Position numbers and translations under genes: made by a program. 64,000 nt of DNA, taken from NCBI RefSeq assembly GCF_049800675.1, contig NZ_JBLOOT010000008.1:62001-126000 (forward strand). The letters are read 5' to 3'. Every line of letters starts with the position of its first letter. Position 1 is the stretch's first letter. Shown here piece by piece: positions 7,752-16,129 of this stretch. The notes beneath the pieces were generated by a model. The model saw nothing but the letters and a program-made list of their open reading frames with translations. It was not told the origin of the DNA and searched no databases. The DNA comes from Cauispirillum nitrogeniifigens. GTDB taxonomy: Bacteria; Pseudomonadota; Alphaproteobacteria; Rhodospirillales; Rhodospirillaceae.

Positions 7752-9011
7752 TCAGCCGAAGAACGAGCGCAGGCCCTTCTTGGGCGGCTCGGCACCCGCC
7801 GGCACGGGCTCGCGCGCCGGGGCCGGAGCCGGGGCGGCGGGTGCCGGGGCGGGCTGCGGAGGCGGCGGGGGAGGGGGTGGCGGAGGCGGGGGGGGCGGCG
7901 GAGGCGGAGGCGGCGCGGCGGCGCGGGCCGGGGCCTTGGGGCCGCCCTTGGCCTCGGGCGGGGCGACTTCCTCGGGCTTGGTGGCGAAACGCTGCAACTC
8001 GGCGGCGTCGACCTTGCCCTGTTCGATCAGCTTGCGCACGCAGTCTTCCATGGTCTGCATGCCGTAGCGCTGGCCGACCTGCATCATGGAATAGATCTGC
8101 GGCACCTTGTTCTCGCGGATGAGGTTGCGCACCGCCGGCGTGCCGATGAGGATGTCGTGCGCCGCCACCCGGCCGCCGCCGATCTTCTTGAGCAGCACCT
8201 GCGAGATCACCGCCTGGAGGCTGCCGGCGATCATGGCGCGGACCATGTCCTTGTCGCTGCCGGGGAACACGTCGATGATGCGGTCGATGGTCTTGGCCGC
8301 CGAGTTGGTGTGCAGCGTGCCCATGACCAGATGGCCGGTTTCCGCCGCCGTCAGGGCCAGGCTGATGGTTTCGTGGTCGCGCATTTCGCCGACCAGGATG
8401 ACGTCGGGGTCTTCGCGCAGGGCGCTTTTCAGGGCGCGCGAGAACGACTTGGTGTGGCGCCCCACCTCGCGGTGGTTGATCAGGCTCATCTTGCTGTCGT
8501 GGACGAACTCGACCGGGTCCTCGATGGTCAGGATGTGCTTGGGCGCGGTCTGGTTGATGTGGTCGATGATGGCCGCCAGGGTGGTGGACTTGCCCGACCC
8601 GGTCGGCCCGGTGACCAGCACCAGGCCGCGATCCATCTCGGCGAACTTCTTGAAGATGTCCGGCGCGCCGAGTTGTTCGAGGCTGGGGATCTTGGTCGGG
8701 ATGGTGCGGAACACCGCCGCCGATCCGGTGGTCGTGGTGAAGGCGTTGACGCGGAAGCGCGCCGCCTGGCCGTAGGAGATGGCGAAGTCGCACTCCAGGT
8801 GCTCCTCGTACTCCGCGCGCTGCTCCTCGGTCATGATCGAATAGAGCATCTTCTTGACCGTGTCGGGCGGCAGCGGGCCGGTCTTGATGGGCCGCAGTTC
8901 GCCCGACAGGCGCAGCATCGGCTCGCGCTTGGAGATGAGGTGCAGGTCGGACGCCCCGTTCTGCTGGGTGAACGCCAGCAGGTCGGTGATCTCCATGTCG
9001 GTATCGCTCAT
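7752..9011 (-). CDS. PilT-type pilus retraction ATPase with a 19-proline C-terminal tail
   Basis: PilT-family hexameric ATPase, 419 residues. Residues 1-350 are the normal PilT: N-terminal domain (GASDLHLISKREPMLRL), Walker A GPTGSGKST (about 135-143), Asp box ILTIEDPVEFVH, Walker B VILVGEMRDHETISLAL and the His-box region GHLVMGTLHTNSAAKTIDR. The PilT AIRNLIRE motif appears as AVRNLIRENKVPQIYSMMQ. Residues 351-419 are an extra low-complexity tail with 19 consecutive prolines (codons 7857-7913), Pro/Ala repeats and a basic end KKGLRSFFG. Such a run should stall ribosomes and need EF-P; it may bind a partner. The gene sits 16 bp after the transglycosylase gene and 27 bp before pilU, within the pseudopilin operon. 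Confidence 0.9.
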   Translation of the reverse strand: MSDTDMEITDLLAFTQQNGASDLHLISKREPMLRLSGELRPIKTGPLPPDTVKKMLYSIMTEEQRAEYEEHLECDFAISYGQAARFRVNAFTTTTGSAAVFRTIPTKIPSLEQLGAPDIFKKFAEMDRGLVLVTGPTGSGKSTTLAAIIDHINQTAPKHILTIEDPVEFVHDSKMSLINHREVGRHTKSFSRALKSALREDPDVILVGEMRDHETISLALTAAETGHLVMGTLHTNSAAKTIDRIIDVFPGSDKDMVRAMIAGSLQAVISQVLLKKIGGGRVAAHDILIGTPAVRNLIRENKVPQIYSMMQVGQRYGMQTMEDCVRKLIEQGKVDAAELQRFATKPEEVAPPEAKGGPKAPARAAAPPPPPPPPPPPPPPPPPPPQPAPAPAAPAPAPAREPVPAGAEPPKKGLRSFFG

Positions 9012-9027
9012 CGTCTGTCCACTCAGG

Positions 9028-10224
9028 TTAGCTGCGCGCCGCCTGTTCCAGGTAGCGCACGCGGGCGATCACCTGGTCGAGCGGCATGGTCAGGACCACC
9101 GGGGCGGCCCGGTAGCGGTCGAGGAAGGCCCGGTAGTGGGCCAGCGCCTGGCCCTGGCGGCCGGCGCGGTCGAGGATCACTCCGGCGTTGAGCCACGGCA
9201 GCGCCGCGCGCGGCCGCCGCGCGGCCACCGCCCGCAGCACCGCCACGGCATCGTCCACCGCCCCGCGCGCGGCCAGCCGTTCGGCCAGCAGGGCGGCGAA
9301 GGGTTCGGACGACGGATCAAGGGTCAGCAGGTCGCGGGCGCGCCGCTCACTGCGGTCCGGGTCGAGGGCGCGGGCGGCAGAAGCCAGCCGGAACACCGCC
9401 TGCGGATGGCCCGGCGCCAGCACCAGCAGGCGCTCCCACGCCATCTCGGCGGCCTCGGCCTCACCCAGGGCTTCCAGCACGATGGCCTCGCCCAGGCGGG
9501 CGGTGCGGTCGTCGGCGTTCTCGGCCAGGCGGTCGCGGTACAGGACCAGGGCGTCGTCGAGCTTGCCGGCGGCCACCGCGCGGGCGGCGCGGGCGACCAT
9601 CGACGTCTCGCTGCCGGTCACCACGGCGGCATCGGCCAGCGCCCCGCGCTGCCAGTACGACAGCACCTTGCGCAGGTAGGTCGCCCGCCGCTCCGGGTCG
9701 CCCGAATGGTAGTGCCCGATGGCGCGCTCCCAGCCGCCGTGGGCGGCGTACAGCTCGGCCAGGTACTGGGCGGCGTAAGTCAGGTTGCCGGCGGGATCGA
9801 AGATCTCCTCCAGCGTCTGGAAGTTGACGTGGTGCCAGTGCAGGCTGATCTGCATGCAGCCGATGTCGATGCTGGTGATGCCCTGGAGCATGTAGGCCCG
9901 CACCGCCTCGATGGCCTCGTCGCGGGTGGCGAAGTAGTGGCCGACGCCGTTGGCGTTGATGGTCCACGGCCACGGCCGCCAGCCGCCGTCGGCCAGCCGC
10001 CGCCCGCTTTCGGTCATGCCGATGGCGGTCAGCACGCCGGGCTCCAGCCCATACTCCCGCTCCAGCCGCGTCGCCGGGTCGAGGCACAGCAACGCGTCCT
10101 CCGGGTTCTCCACCGCCGCAAAGGCGGGGGCGGCGAGGAAGAGGGCGAACGGCAGGGCCAGCAGGGCACGGACCCGCGGGGCACGGACCCGCAAGGCACG
10201 GAAAAGGGGGGGGAACCGGATCAT
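9028..10224 (-). CDS. Lytic transglycosylase-like protein with TPR repeats
   Basis: Exported protein of 398 residues. A signal peptide ends near AAPAFA (about residue 37). A goose-lysozyme/SLT-like domain (about 50-200) has the probable catalytic Glu72 in VLTAIGMTESG and downstream SIDIGCMQISLHWHH plus LTYAAQYLAELY, typical of SLT domains. Residues 210-390 are TPR-like helical pairs (LYRDRLAENADDRTARLGEA). Inferred role: cutting peptidoglycan to pass the appendage made by the surrounding operon. Its ATG overlaps the stop of the large pseudopilin (ATGA). The N-terminus holds a tandem RVRAPRVRA motif encoded by short direct repeats (about 10173-10203), so a later in-frame start is possible. Confidence 0.85.
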   Translation of the reverse strand: MIRFPPLFRALRVRAPRVRALLALPFALFLAAPAFAAVENPEDALLCLDPATRLEREYGLEPGVLTAIGMTESGRRLADGGWRPWPWTINANGVGHYFATRDEAIEAVRAYMLQGITSIDIGCMQISLHWHHVNFQTLEEIFDPAGNLTYAAQYLAELYAAHGGWERAIGHYHSGDPERRATYLRKVLSYWQRGALADAAVVTGSETSMVARAARAVAAGKLDDALVLYRDRLAENADDRTARLGEAIVLEALGEAEAAEMAWERLLVLAPGHPQAVFRLASAARALDPDRSERRARDLLTLDPSSEPFAALLAERLAARGAVDDAVAVLRAVAARRPRAALPWLNAGVILDRAGRQGQALAHYRAFLDRYRAAPVVLTMPLDQVIARVRYLEQAARS

Positions 10225-12722
10225 TCCTCGACCTCGACGGCGCTCAGGGTACAGGGGCTGGAGGCCCAGCCGTAGGTCATGGTGCAGGTGTTCAGGTCAT
10301 TGCACAGCCGGGCCGAGCGGACCCACAGGGACGACCCGGTGCCGTTGGACCTGGGCAGCGCCTCGACATAGACGCTGTCGACCTTGATCCCCGGCTCCAG
10401 CGTCACCACGCCGCCGTGGGCGGCCCCGCAGCCGGAGACCTCGTAGACCTTGCGCTTGGTGTAGTCGGCCGCCTGATAGGTGGTGACGCGGGCCATCTCC
10501 CCGTTTTCCAACCCGACCAGCCACAGGCGGGCGGCGTCATAGCGCTGGTCGAGGTGCACGCTCAGCCCTTCCTCCGTGCCCGGCTCGCCGGGGGTGGGGG
10601 AGTTGTCGAGCGGCGGAACATGCCATTCGTTGGTCGCCCCGCCGATGCCCTTGACGCCGATGCCCTTGAGTTCGTTGAGATCCGGCGTGATGGTGATTTC
10701 GCCGTTGTAGCTCAGGATGTCCGCGCCCTTGGTCGGCAGGGACAGCCAGGTCACGCCCGTCCAGCCGTTGCTGGGATTGGCGCCGGCGGCGGTCAGCCGG
10801 GTCCAGTTCACCCCGCTGCCGACATTGGGGCCAAGCAGGTTGTTGTGGATCTCCTGGGACACCGCGCCGGATGCCGCGTCGGAGCGGGGAGCCCACTTGG
10901 GCGCCCCGCCGGCGATGAAGGAGCGAATGCGCGGCATGCTGCGGGCGCTGGCGGCATTGGGGGCACCGGTGGTGAAGCCGACGCGCATCATGGCCCAACT
11001 GATGGGCGTCCAGCCGTAGCCCATGGACACCGTGCGCGTCGGCTTGTCCTGGCACCGCCGGGCGAAGTAGGTTCCGCCGCTCTCGGGGTCGGCGGGGTCG
11101 TAGTCCACCGACAGGTCGCCGCAGTCGCCGGCGCAGTCGGTTCCCGACGGCCACACCCAGCCCCGGATCTCGACCTGCCCGGCGCCGCAGGCGTCGGCTT
11201 CGTCCTCGACCTCCAGGCGCACCTTGTGCCACACCGACGGTCCCCGTTCGAGCCAGTTGCGCTCCACGGCGATGGCCGCACTGCCATTGAAGGCGCAGCC
11301 CTCATCGGTGCCGTTGCAGCGGTCGTTGGGGTAGGAGTGGGCGGCGGCGGTGCCGTTGTGGAAGCCATTGTCGACCAGCGTCGCCATGTGGTTCTGCTGG
11401 GCGGTGCCGCTCAGCGCCGGATCATAGAAGTCGCGTCCCTGATCCTTGCCGTTGCTGCGCGACACGTCCAGTTCAAGCCCGATGGGCATGACCTGTTCGA
11501 AGGCGGGATTGCCGGTGAACTCGTTGGTCTTGTAGAGATCGCGGTCGTTGCCGTGGCTGATGGGGGAGAAGCCGAGGTAGTACGGCCCTTCAAAGCCGCA
11601 GCGCTTGGCCGAGTTGTAGCCGTAGGGCTCGCGGGTCTTCAACTCCCACGGCAGGAGCGCGAAGACCAGCCCGCCGGCCTTGGAGTCGGCCGTGTCCTCG
11701 GTGAAGGACGCCTCGAAAAAGGCGCGCAGGGTGCCGTTGGTCAGCGGCACGGCGTAGTGCCCCCAGAAGCAGGAGCGCACCTCGGAATTGCCATTGGGTT
11801 CGTGGGTGCTGTCGAAGGCGACGATGGCTTCGGCGCCGGAGGTGTCGACGCGCGGCGCCGTCGTCCGCTGGTCCCAGTTGGTGGTTGCCGCGAACCCCTC
11901 GTAGGCGCCATCGGCATGGCGCTGCTCCATGCGGCTGTTGGTGAAGTCCACCTGTCCGGGGAGGTTGGGGCCGTTGGTGTCGCTCTCGCCCCCGGCCGGC
12001 GGATCATCCGGCGGCGGGGTCGTGCCCGTCAGGTCGGACACCTGGCGGCAGCCGGTGTCGCGCAGGATCTGGCCGGCGCCCCGGCCGCTGGAGATGTCGT
12101 CGAAGGCACCGTCCGCCGCCTGGCCTTCGGCGCGGAAATCGGTGTCGCCGTCGGTGTTCTCGATCTCATTGACGCTTGCGGCGGCGGCGTTGGCCCCGCC
12201 GTTGGCGTTGGTCGCGCCCAGGCCATTCTCGCCGTGGCTGACGAGGACGTAGGCGAGACTGGTCGCGCCGCCGGTCAGGTCCTGTAAGTTCAAGGCGCCG
12301 GTGCCCTGAAAATTGCCTTGAAGGGTGCCGGGGTCACGGGCGCAGGTCAGTTCCCCGCTGCCCACGTTCACGAACACCGGATCGACCGCGTAGCGCAGGA
12401 AATTGCCCCAGCCGTCCACCACATCGCCCCGCGCCACCCCCAGCGCCACATAGGGCAGGGTGCCCTCGGGCGCGTTGGCGTTCTCGGCACCGTCCTGGTC
12501 GGTATCCGCCCACGGCAACCGCCCATGGCGGATGACGAACAGGGTCAGGGCGTAGTCGACGTCGCGCAGGGCGGTGGCCGTCTCCTTCTGGCGGGCGTTC
12601 TCGCGCAGGGCGTTCAGCCCGAACATGCCGGCGCCGGTCATCAGGCCGACGATGGCGACGACAATCGCCAGTTCGATGAGGGTGAAGCCGCGCGACGTCG
12701 GCCGGCGCCCGAAGAAGGTCAT
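10221..12722 (-). CDS. Giant pseudopilin with C-terminal lectin-like jelly-roll region
   Basis: 833 residues, about five times a normal pseudopilin. The N-terminus is a canonical class III prepilin signal: basic leader, Gly12, then FTLIELAIVVAIVGLM with Glu at +5, so a prepilin peptidase should cleave it. Residues 30-200 form a pseudopilin head (LPYVALGVARGDVVDGWGN, YVLVSHGENGLG, NEIENTDGD) shared with the 281-residue protein at 14464. Residues 260-630 resemble an L-type-lectin/concanavalin-like fold: GLVFALLPWE, IGLELDVSRS, QQNHMATL, WHKVRLEVE and MMRVGFTTG occur in the usual order. The final 200 residues look like a further beta-rich module with Cys pairs. Inferred role: pilus-tip adhesin. 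It overlaps its neighbours by ATGA on both sides. The lectin call rests on motif order only. Confidence 0.8.
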   Translation of the reverse strand: MTFFGRRPTSRGFTLIELAIVVAIVGLMTGAGMFGLNALRENARQKETATALRDVDYALTLFVIRHGRLPWADTDQDGAENANAPEGTLPYVALGVARGDVVDGWGNFLRYAVDPVFVNVGSGELTCARDPGTLQGNFQGTGALNLQDLTGGATSLAYVLVSHGENGLGATNANGGANAAAASVNEIENTDGDTDFRAEGQAADGAFDDISSGRGAGQILRDTGCRQVSDLTGTTPPPDDPPAGGESDTNGPNLPGQVDFTNSRMEQRHADGAYEGFAATTNWDQRTTAPRVDTSGAEAIVAFDSTHEPNGNSEVRSCFWGHYAVPLTNGTLRAFFEASFTEDTADSKAGGLVFALLPWELKTREPYGYNSAKRCGFEGPYYLGFSPISHGNDRDLYKTNEFTGNPAFEQVMPIGLELDVSRSNGKDQGRDFYDPALSGTAQQNHMATLVDNGFHNGTAAAHSYPNDRCNGTDEGCAFNGSAAIAVERNWLERGPSVWHKVRLEVEDEADACGAGQVEIRGWVWPSGTDCAGDCGDLSVDYDPADPESGGTYFARRCQDKPTRTVSMGYGWTPISWAMMRVGFTTGAPNAASARSMPRIRSFIAGGAPKWAPRSDAASGAVSQEIHNNLLGPNVGSGVNWTRLTAAGANPSNGWTGVTWLSLPTKGADILSYNGEITITPDLNELKGIGVKGIGGATNEWHVPPLDNSPTPGEPGTEEGLSVHLDQRYDAARLWLVGLENGEMARVTTYQAADYTKRKVYEVSGCGAAHGGVVTLEPGIKVDSVYVEALPRSNGTGSSLWVRSARLCNDLNTCTMTYGWASSPCTLSAVEVEE

Positions 12723-14467
12723 GGCGCGTCCTCCGAAAGGGCTTCAAAGCGATGGAGCATGAAGGCCACGGCCGAGTTGCGGGTGCTGAACCCGACGCCG
12801 ATCTTCACCGTCGAGAAGTCCTCGGCATAGCTGAAGCTGCGGTCGGGGACGCAGTGGTCGATCATGTAGTCGGTGGTGCCGTCGTACAGGTCGTCGAGTT
12901 GCTGGAACGCGTCGGGGAAGTCGGGGCAGGCGTTGGGGTTGCCCTCCAGCACCTCGTCGCAGGCCACCCACACGCGGGTGTGCAGGTAGGTGTAGCCGTC
13001 GCCCAGGGTATCCTCGTCGGTGCCGTCGGGGACGGCGACGCCGCAGGTGGAACAGTCCGAATTGCAGCGGCGCTTGAACTCGAACCGCACCTGATAGGGC
13101 TGCGCCGCCAACTGCCCCAGGGCGCTGTCGGTGTACTGGCGATCCTCCAGCCAGTTGGCGGGTCGGGTGGCATGGCGCGCCGGACGGGGATCGGCGCCCG
13201 ACGGGGTATAGGCGTTGGCGTCGCCGGGGGGATAGGTGCAGGCGCCGTTGGTGCCGTTCATGGCCGGGCCGGTGCCGTAGGTGCCCCAGTCCTGGCAGGA
13301 TGGGTTCCCATAGCCGCCGTGGCTGATGTAGTCCTGGCTCGACGGGTTGAGCAGGGCGACGTGGTTGCCCTCGGGCTTGGGGTTGTCGCGGCCGCCGGAG
13401 TGGTCGTTCATGCCTTCGTAGGAGTCGCGGTAGATGTCGAACTCAACCGCGAACTTGGGCCGCGCGACCCCCTTGAAGCCGAAGGCGTTGTCGCTGGCGG
13501 CGGTGCCGCAGGACGAGGAACTGACGGCGCGGTCGCCCGGAATGACCATCAGCGCGAAGCCCTGGCTGGTGCCCAGGGTCTGGATGGACGATGCCTCGCC
13601 GGGCAGGAACTGGAAGCGCAGGTAGCCGCGCAGCACCTGGGTGGTGAAGTCGAACGGCTCCTCGTACCAGGAGCAGGAGGTCTTGGTGACGTTGGATGGC
13701 GTCAGGTCATAGGTGTCGGGGTCGTTGCTGGAACCGCCGAAGTACATCACCTCGTCGCTTTCGGCCCAGTCCGCGCGCGGCGGCGTCTTCATGCGCGCCG
13801 CGATGTGCTGCGCCGTGTCCCCGGTGCCGGTGAAATTCTCGATGGCGCTGTTGCCGCCGCTGGAGCTGAGCAGGGAGTTGTCGCTGGCGTTATAGCCCTC
13901 GTCCTCCCCCAGCTTGCCGCAGACGGCGATGTCGACATCCGACGCATCGGCTAGGTCGGCAGGATTGGTCACGGTGACGGTCGGCGGCGTCGCGGCGTCG
14001 GTGGTGTAGTCCCAGGCCCGGTTGGCGCCCGAGCTGATCAGGATAAAGTGGCACTCCGTCTGCGTGCCGCCTTGCTGCGACACCAGGCGCAGGTCGGCGC
14101 CGGTGACAATCAGGCGCACGGCTCCGCCCCAGGCGTCGGTGGCTTGCCGTTGCGTGACACCAAGGGAGCGCCAGGGAACATCGCCGACCAGGGCAGTGCA
14201 GCTTCCAGCGGTCACGTTCTCGTCGCCATCCCCATCGGTGTCGGGGCAGGCCACGGCGCCGCTGTTCGCCACGATGGCATGCGCCTCCACCGCCTTGCGC
14301 AGGGCGGTGAGGTCGAAGCCGGTGCCGGTGTTCTGCTGCACGGCGAACTCGGGCCGCCCCATGACCAGCGCCGCCGCCGCCGCGATCGCCGCCGCAACCA
14401 CCAGCGCCACGAACAGGATGACGGCGGCGCCGCGCTCGCCGTCGCGGGGAGGACGGAGCCCGGTCAT
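12719..14467 (-). CDS. Minor pilin-like protein with lectin-like domain
   Basis: 582 residues. The N-terminus (basic leader, ERG then AAVILFVALVVAAAIAA) has the charge and helix pattern of PilX-type minor pilins but lacks the FTLxE core, so processing is uncertain. Residues 40-200 are a degenerate version of the pseudopilin head of its neighbours (VPWRSLGVTQRQATDAWGG, FILISSGAN). Residues 270-580 repeat the order of lectin-like motifs found in the 833-residue protein: GFALMVIPGD, FAVEFDIYRD, EGNHVALLN, NWLEDR, YQVRFEFKRR, TVKIGVGFSTRN. AVEFD followed by NH is the metal/sugar-site pattern of L-type lectins. It is Cys-rich, which suggests disulfides outside the cytoplasm. ATGA overlaps couple it to both flanking genes. 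No close named family recognised. Confidence 0.78.
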   Translation of the reverse strand: MTGLRPPRDGERGAAVILFVALVVAAAIAAAAALVMGRPEFAVQQNTGTGFDLTALRKAVEAHAIVANSGAVACPDTDGDGDENVTAGSCTALVGDVPWRSLGVTQRQATDAWGGAVRLIVTGADLRLVSQQGGTQTECHFILISSGANRAWDYTTDAATPPTVTVTNPADLADASDVDIAVCGKLGEDEGYNASDNSLLSSSGGNSAIENFTGTGDTAQHIAARMKTPPRADWAESDEVMYFGGSSNDPDTYDLTPSNVTKTSCSWYEEPFDFTTQVLRGYLRFQFLPGEASSIQTLGTSQGFALMVIPGDRAVSSSSCGTAASDNAFGFKGVARPKFAVEFDIYRDSYEGMNDHSGGRDNPKPEGNHVALLNPSSQDYISHGGYGNPSCQDWGTYGTGPAMNGTNGACTYPPGDANAYTPSGADPRPARHATRPANWLEDRQYTDSALGQLAAQPYQVRFEFKRRCNSDCSTCGVAVPDGTDEDTLGDGYTYLHTRVWVACDEVLEGNPNACPDFPDAFQQLDDLYDGTTDYMIDHCVPDRSFSYAEDFSTVKIGVGFSTRNSAVAFMLHRFEALSEDAP

Positions 14468-15309
14468 AGCGCGTCCCTCAGGATCTGCGCGGGCGTGCGA
14501 TAGCGCAGGATGTGACCGAACTGGGTGTCGGACGGGGCATCGGTGAAGGCTTCGGCGGCGAATACGTCGTCACCATCGGAATTCTCAATCTCGGCGCGCG
14601 CCCCGGCGGTGGTGCCACGCTGCCCGCCGCCGAACGCCAGCAACGCGCCGTCACCATCCTCGCCGTGGCTGACCAGCACATACCCGGCGCAGATGGCCGT
14701 GCGCGTCGGCGCAGGCGCGCCAGCCGGCTTGCAGACGTCCTCCGCCGCCCCTTCCGAGGCCGCGTCCCGGACATCAAGAAGCGCGTCGGCGCCCGTGGAT
14801 CCCCCCGCTGGGGCAGCGGCCTCCGCCAAGCCACTGAGTGATTGCAGAGTGGTGCCGCTAAAGAAGGGGCCGCCCGGCGCCGCTGTGGGATCACCCGTCC
14901 AGTCGGCATCGACGGCATAGGTCAGGTAGCGGTTCCAGCCGTCGATGACATCCGTCCTCTGGAGGCCGAGAATCCTGTACGGCAGCACGCCCACGAAGTG
15001 CTCGCCTGCCCCGGTGCAGTTCGCACCCACGTAGATTCCGGCCGCCGCCGTCGGATCATACGGGCATGGCAGGCGGCCGTTCTGCACCACGTACAGCGTC
15101 AGCGCGCTCTCGATGCGGTCGAGGTTCTTGTTCGTCCGGTCCAGGGCCTGTTTGCCCAGCCAGGCCGAGGTCGCCATGATGGCGCCCGAGGCCAGCAGGC
15201 CGAAGATGGCCGTGGCGATGGCCATTTCGATCAGCGTGAAGCCGTCCTGCCGCGCCCCTGCGGCGCCGCGCCCGCGCCTATGCGTCCGTCCTGTTGCCAC
15301 GGTCCCCAA
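14464..15309 (-). CDS. Type IV pseudopilin (GspH/PilE-like N-terminus)
   Basis: First gene of the six-gene pilus operon, 281 residues. A long basic leader (about 23 residues) ends in Gly23 followed by FTLIEMAIATAIFGLLASG, with Glu at +5: a textbook prepilin peptidase site and N-terminal helix. The head domain (about 50-281) shares LPYRILGLQRTDVIDGWNR, YVLVSHGEDGDGALL and AEIENSDGD with the first 200 residues of the 833-residue pseudopilin, so the two arose by duplication. Several Cys residues suggest disulfides. It has no lectin-like extension, so it may be the minimal subunit or an adaptor for the two large proteins. Its stop overlaps the start of the next gene (ATGA). About 170 bp upstream separates it from the ankyrin gene; the operon promoter should be there. 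Confidence 0.85.
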   Translation of the reverse strand: MGTVATGRTHRRGRGAAGARQDGFTLIEMAIATAIFGLLASGAIMATSAWLGKQALDRTNKNLDRIESALTLYVVQNGRLPCPYDPTAAAGIYVGANCTGAGEHFVGVLPYRILGLQRTDVIDGWNRYLTYAVDADWTGDPTAAPGGPFFSGTTLQSLSGLAEAAAPAGGSTGADALLDVRDAASEGAAEDVCKPAGAPAPTRTAICAGYVLVSHGEDGDGALLAFGGGQRGTTAGARAEIENSDGDDVFAAEAFTDAPSDTQFGHILRYRTPAQILRDAL

Positions 15310-15479
15310 TCCCTTGGCCGGCCGTCCGCGACGGCCCCTGGAGGCTGTGCCCGGCGCGCGGAGTGGACTACACCCTTCGCGCCCGGCCTAGTCCTTATTT
15401 TGTAGCAGCGCGACGCGCCGCGCGCCACCTGCCGTAAGTCCTACGGCTGGATAAGGACGCCTTTCGCGCTGGGGCTACT
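15310..15479. promoter_or_regulatory. Gap upstream of the pseudopilin operon with two inverted repeats
   Basis: No gene here. GCCGTA (15431-15436) and TACGGC (15442-15447) form a 6-bp inverted repeat around AGTCC. A wider pair, GTCCTTAT (15391-15398) and ATAAGGAC (15451-15458), flanks it on one side. I see no convincing sigma-70 or sigma-54 elements. These are candidate operator sites for the pilus operon, or the terminator zone of the ankyrin gene transcribed in the same direction. Confidence 0.35.
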
Positions 15480-16070
15480 TCAATCGCGGGCGCCGGCCGC
15501 CTCCAGGGCGCGGACGGTGGCGCGGGAGCGGCCGTCCCGGGCCCACGACAGCGGCCCCCGGCCGGTGTAGTCGGTGATGTCCGGGTCGGCCCCGGCCTCC
15601 AGCAGCGCCTCGACCGCGCGGTACTGGCCCTCGCGGGAGGCACGGATGAGGGCGGTGGTGCCCTGCTTGTTCTGGAGGTTGGGCCGCGCCCCGGCCTTCA
15701 GCAGGGTGCGCACCATGGCATCATGGCCGCGATCGGCCGCCCACATCAGCGCGGTGTTGCCGAAGGCGTCCGTCTCGTCGACACGGGCGCGGCCCTCCAG
15801 CAGCACCTCCAGCCCGCGCTCCAGGCCGTTGCGGGCGGCCAGCACGATCAGCGGCTGGCGCTGGGTGTCCTGGGTGTTGGGATCGGTGCCGTTGAACAGC
15901 ATCCGCCGCAGCCCGTCGAAGTCGCCGTTGAGCAGCGCGGTGGCCGACGGCGCCTCCAGCGGCAGGGCCATCTGCGCCCGCGCCGGCAGGGCGCCGGCCA
16001 GCGCGGCGACGATGAGGGCAACGGCGGCGGCAACGGCGAAACGGCGGCGGCGCGTGGTGGCGGTCGGCAT
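15480..16070 (-). CDS. Exported ankyrin-repeat protein
   Basis: 196 residues. A twin-basic signal peptide (TTRRRRF, then an Ala-rich core ending PARA) is followed by four to five ankyrin repeats (about 45-196), for example GNTALMWAADRGHDAMVRTL and GTTALIRASREGQYRAVEAL. Ankyrin repeats mediate protein-protein binding; the partner is unknown. The ATG at 16070 has AGGGGAGGA upstream; an ATG at 16109 (MNRVQGSR) is also preceded by an AGGGGG, so the start is not certain. The gene lies between the methyltransferase gene and the pseudopilin operon, all on the minus strand, and may serve as an envelope scaffold. The link to the pilus genes is only by position. Confidence 0.85.
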   Translation of the reverse strand: MPTATTRRRRFAVAAAVALIVAALAGALPARAQMALPLEAPSATALLNGDFDGLRRMLFNGTDPNTQDTQRQPLIVLAARNGLERGLEVLLEGRARVDETDAFGNTALMWAADRGHDAMVRTLLKAGARPNLQNKQGTTALIRASREGQYRAVEALLEAGADPDITDYTGRGPLSWARDGRSRATVRALEAAGARD

Positions 16071-16129
16071 GGGCGGTTGTCCTCCCCTGGATCCCTGAAC
16101 GCGATTCATGGCGTGCCCCCTTCTTGCGG

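Noticed and set aside
8107..9191. Long open frames on the plus strand across the pilT and pilU genes
   Set aside because: They are high-GC antisense shadows: low-complexity Arg/Ala/Gly composition and no conserved motif.
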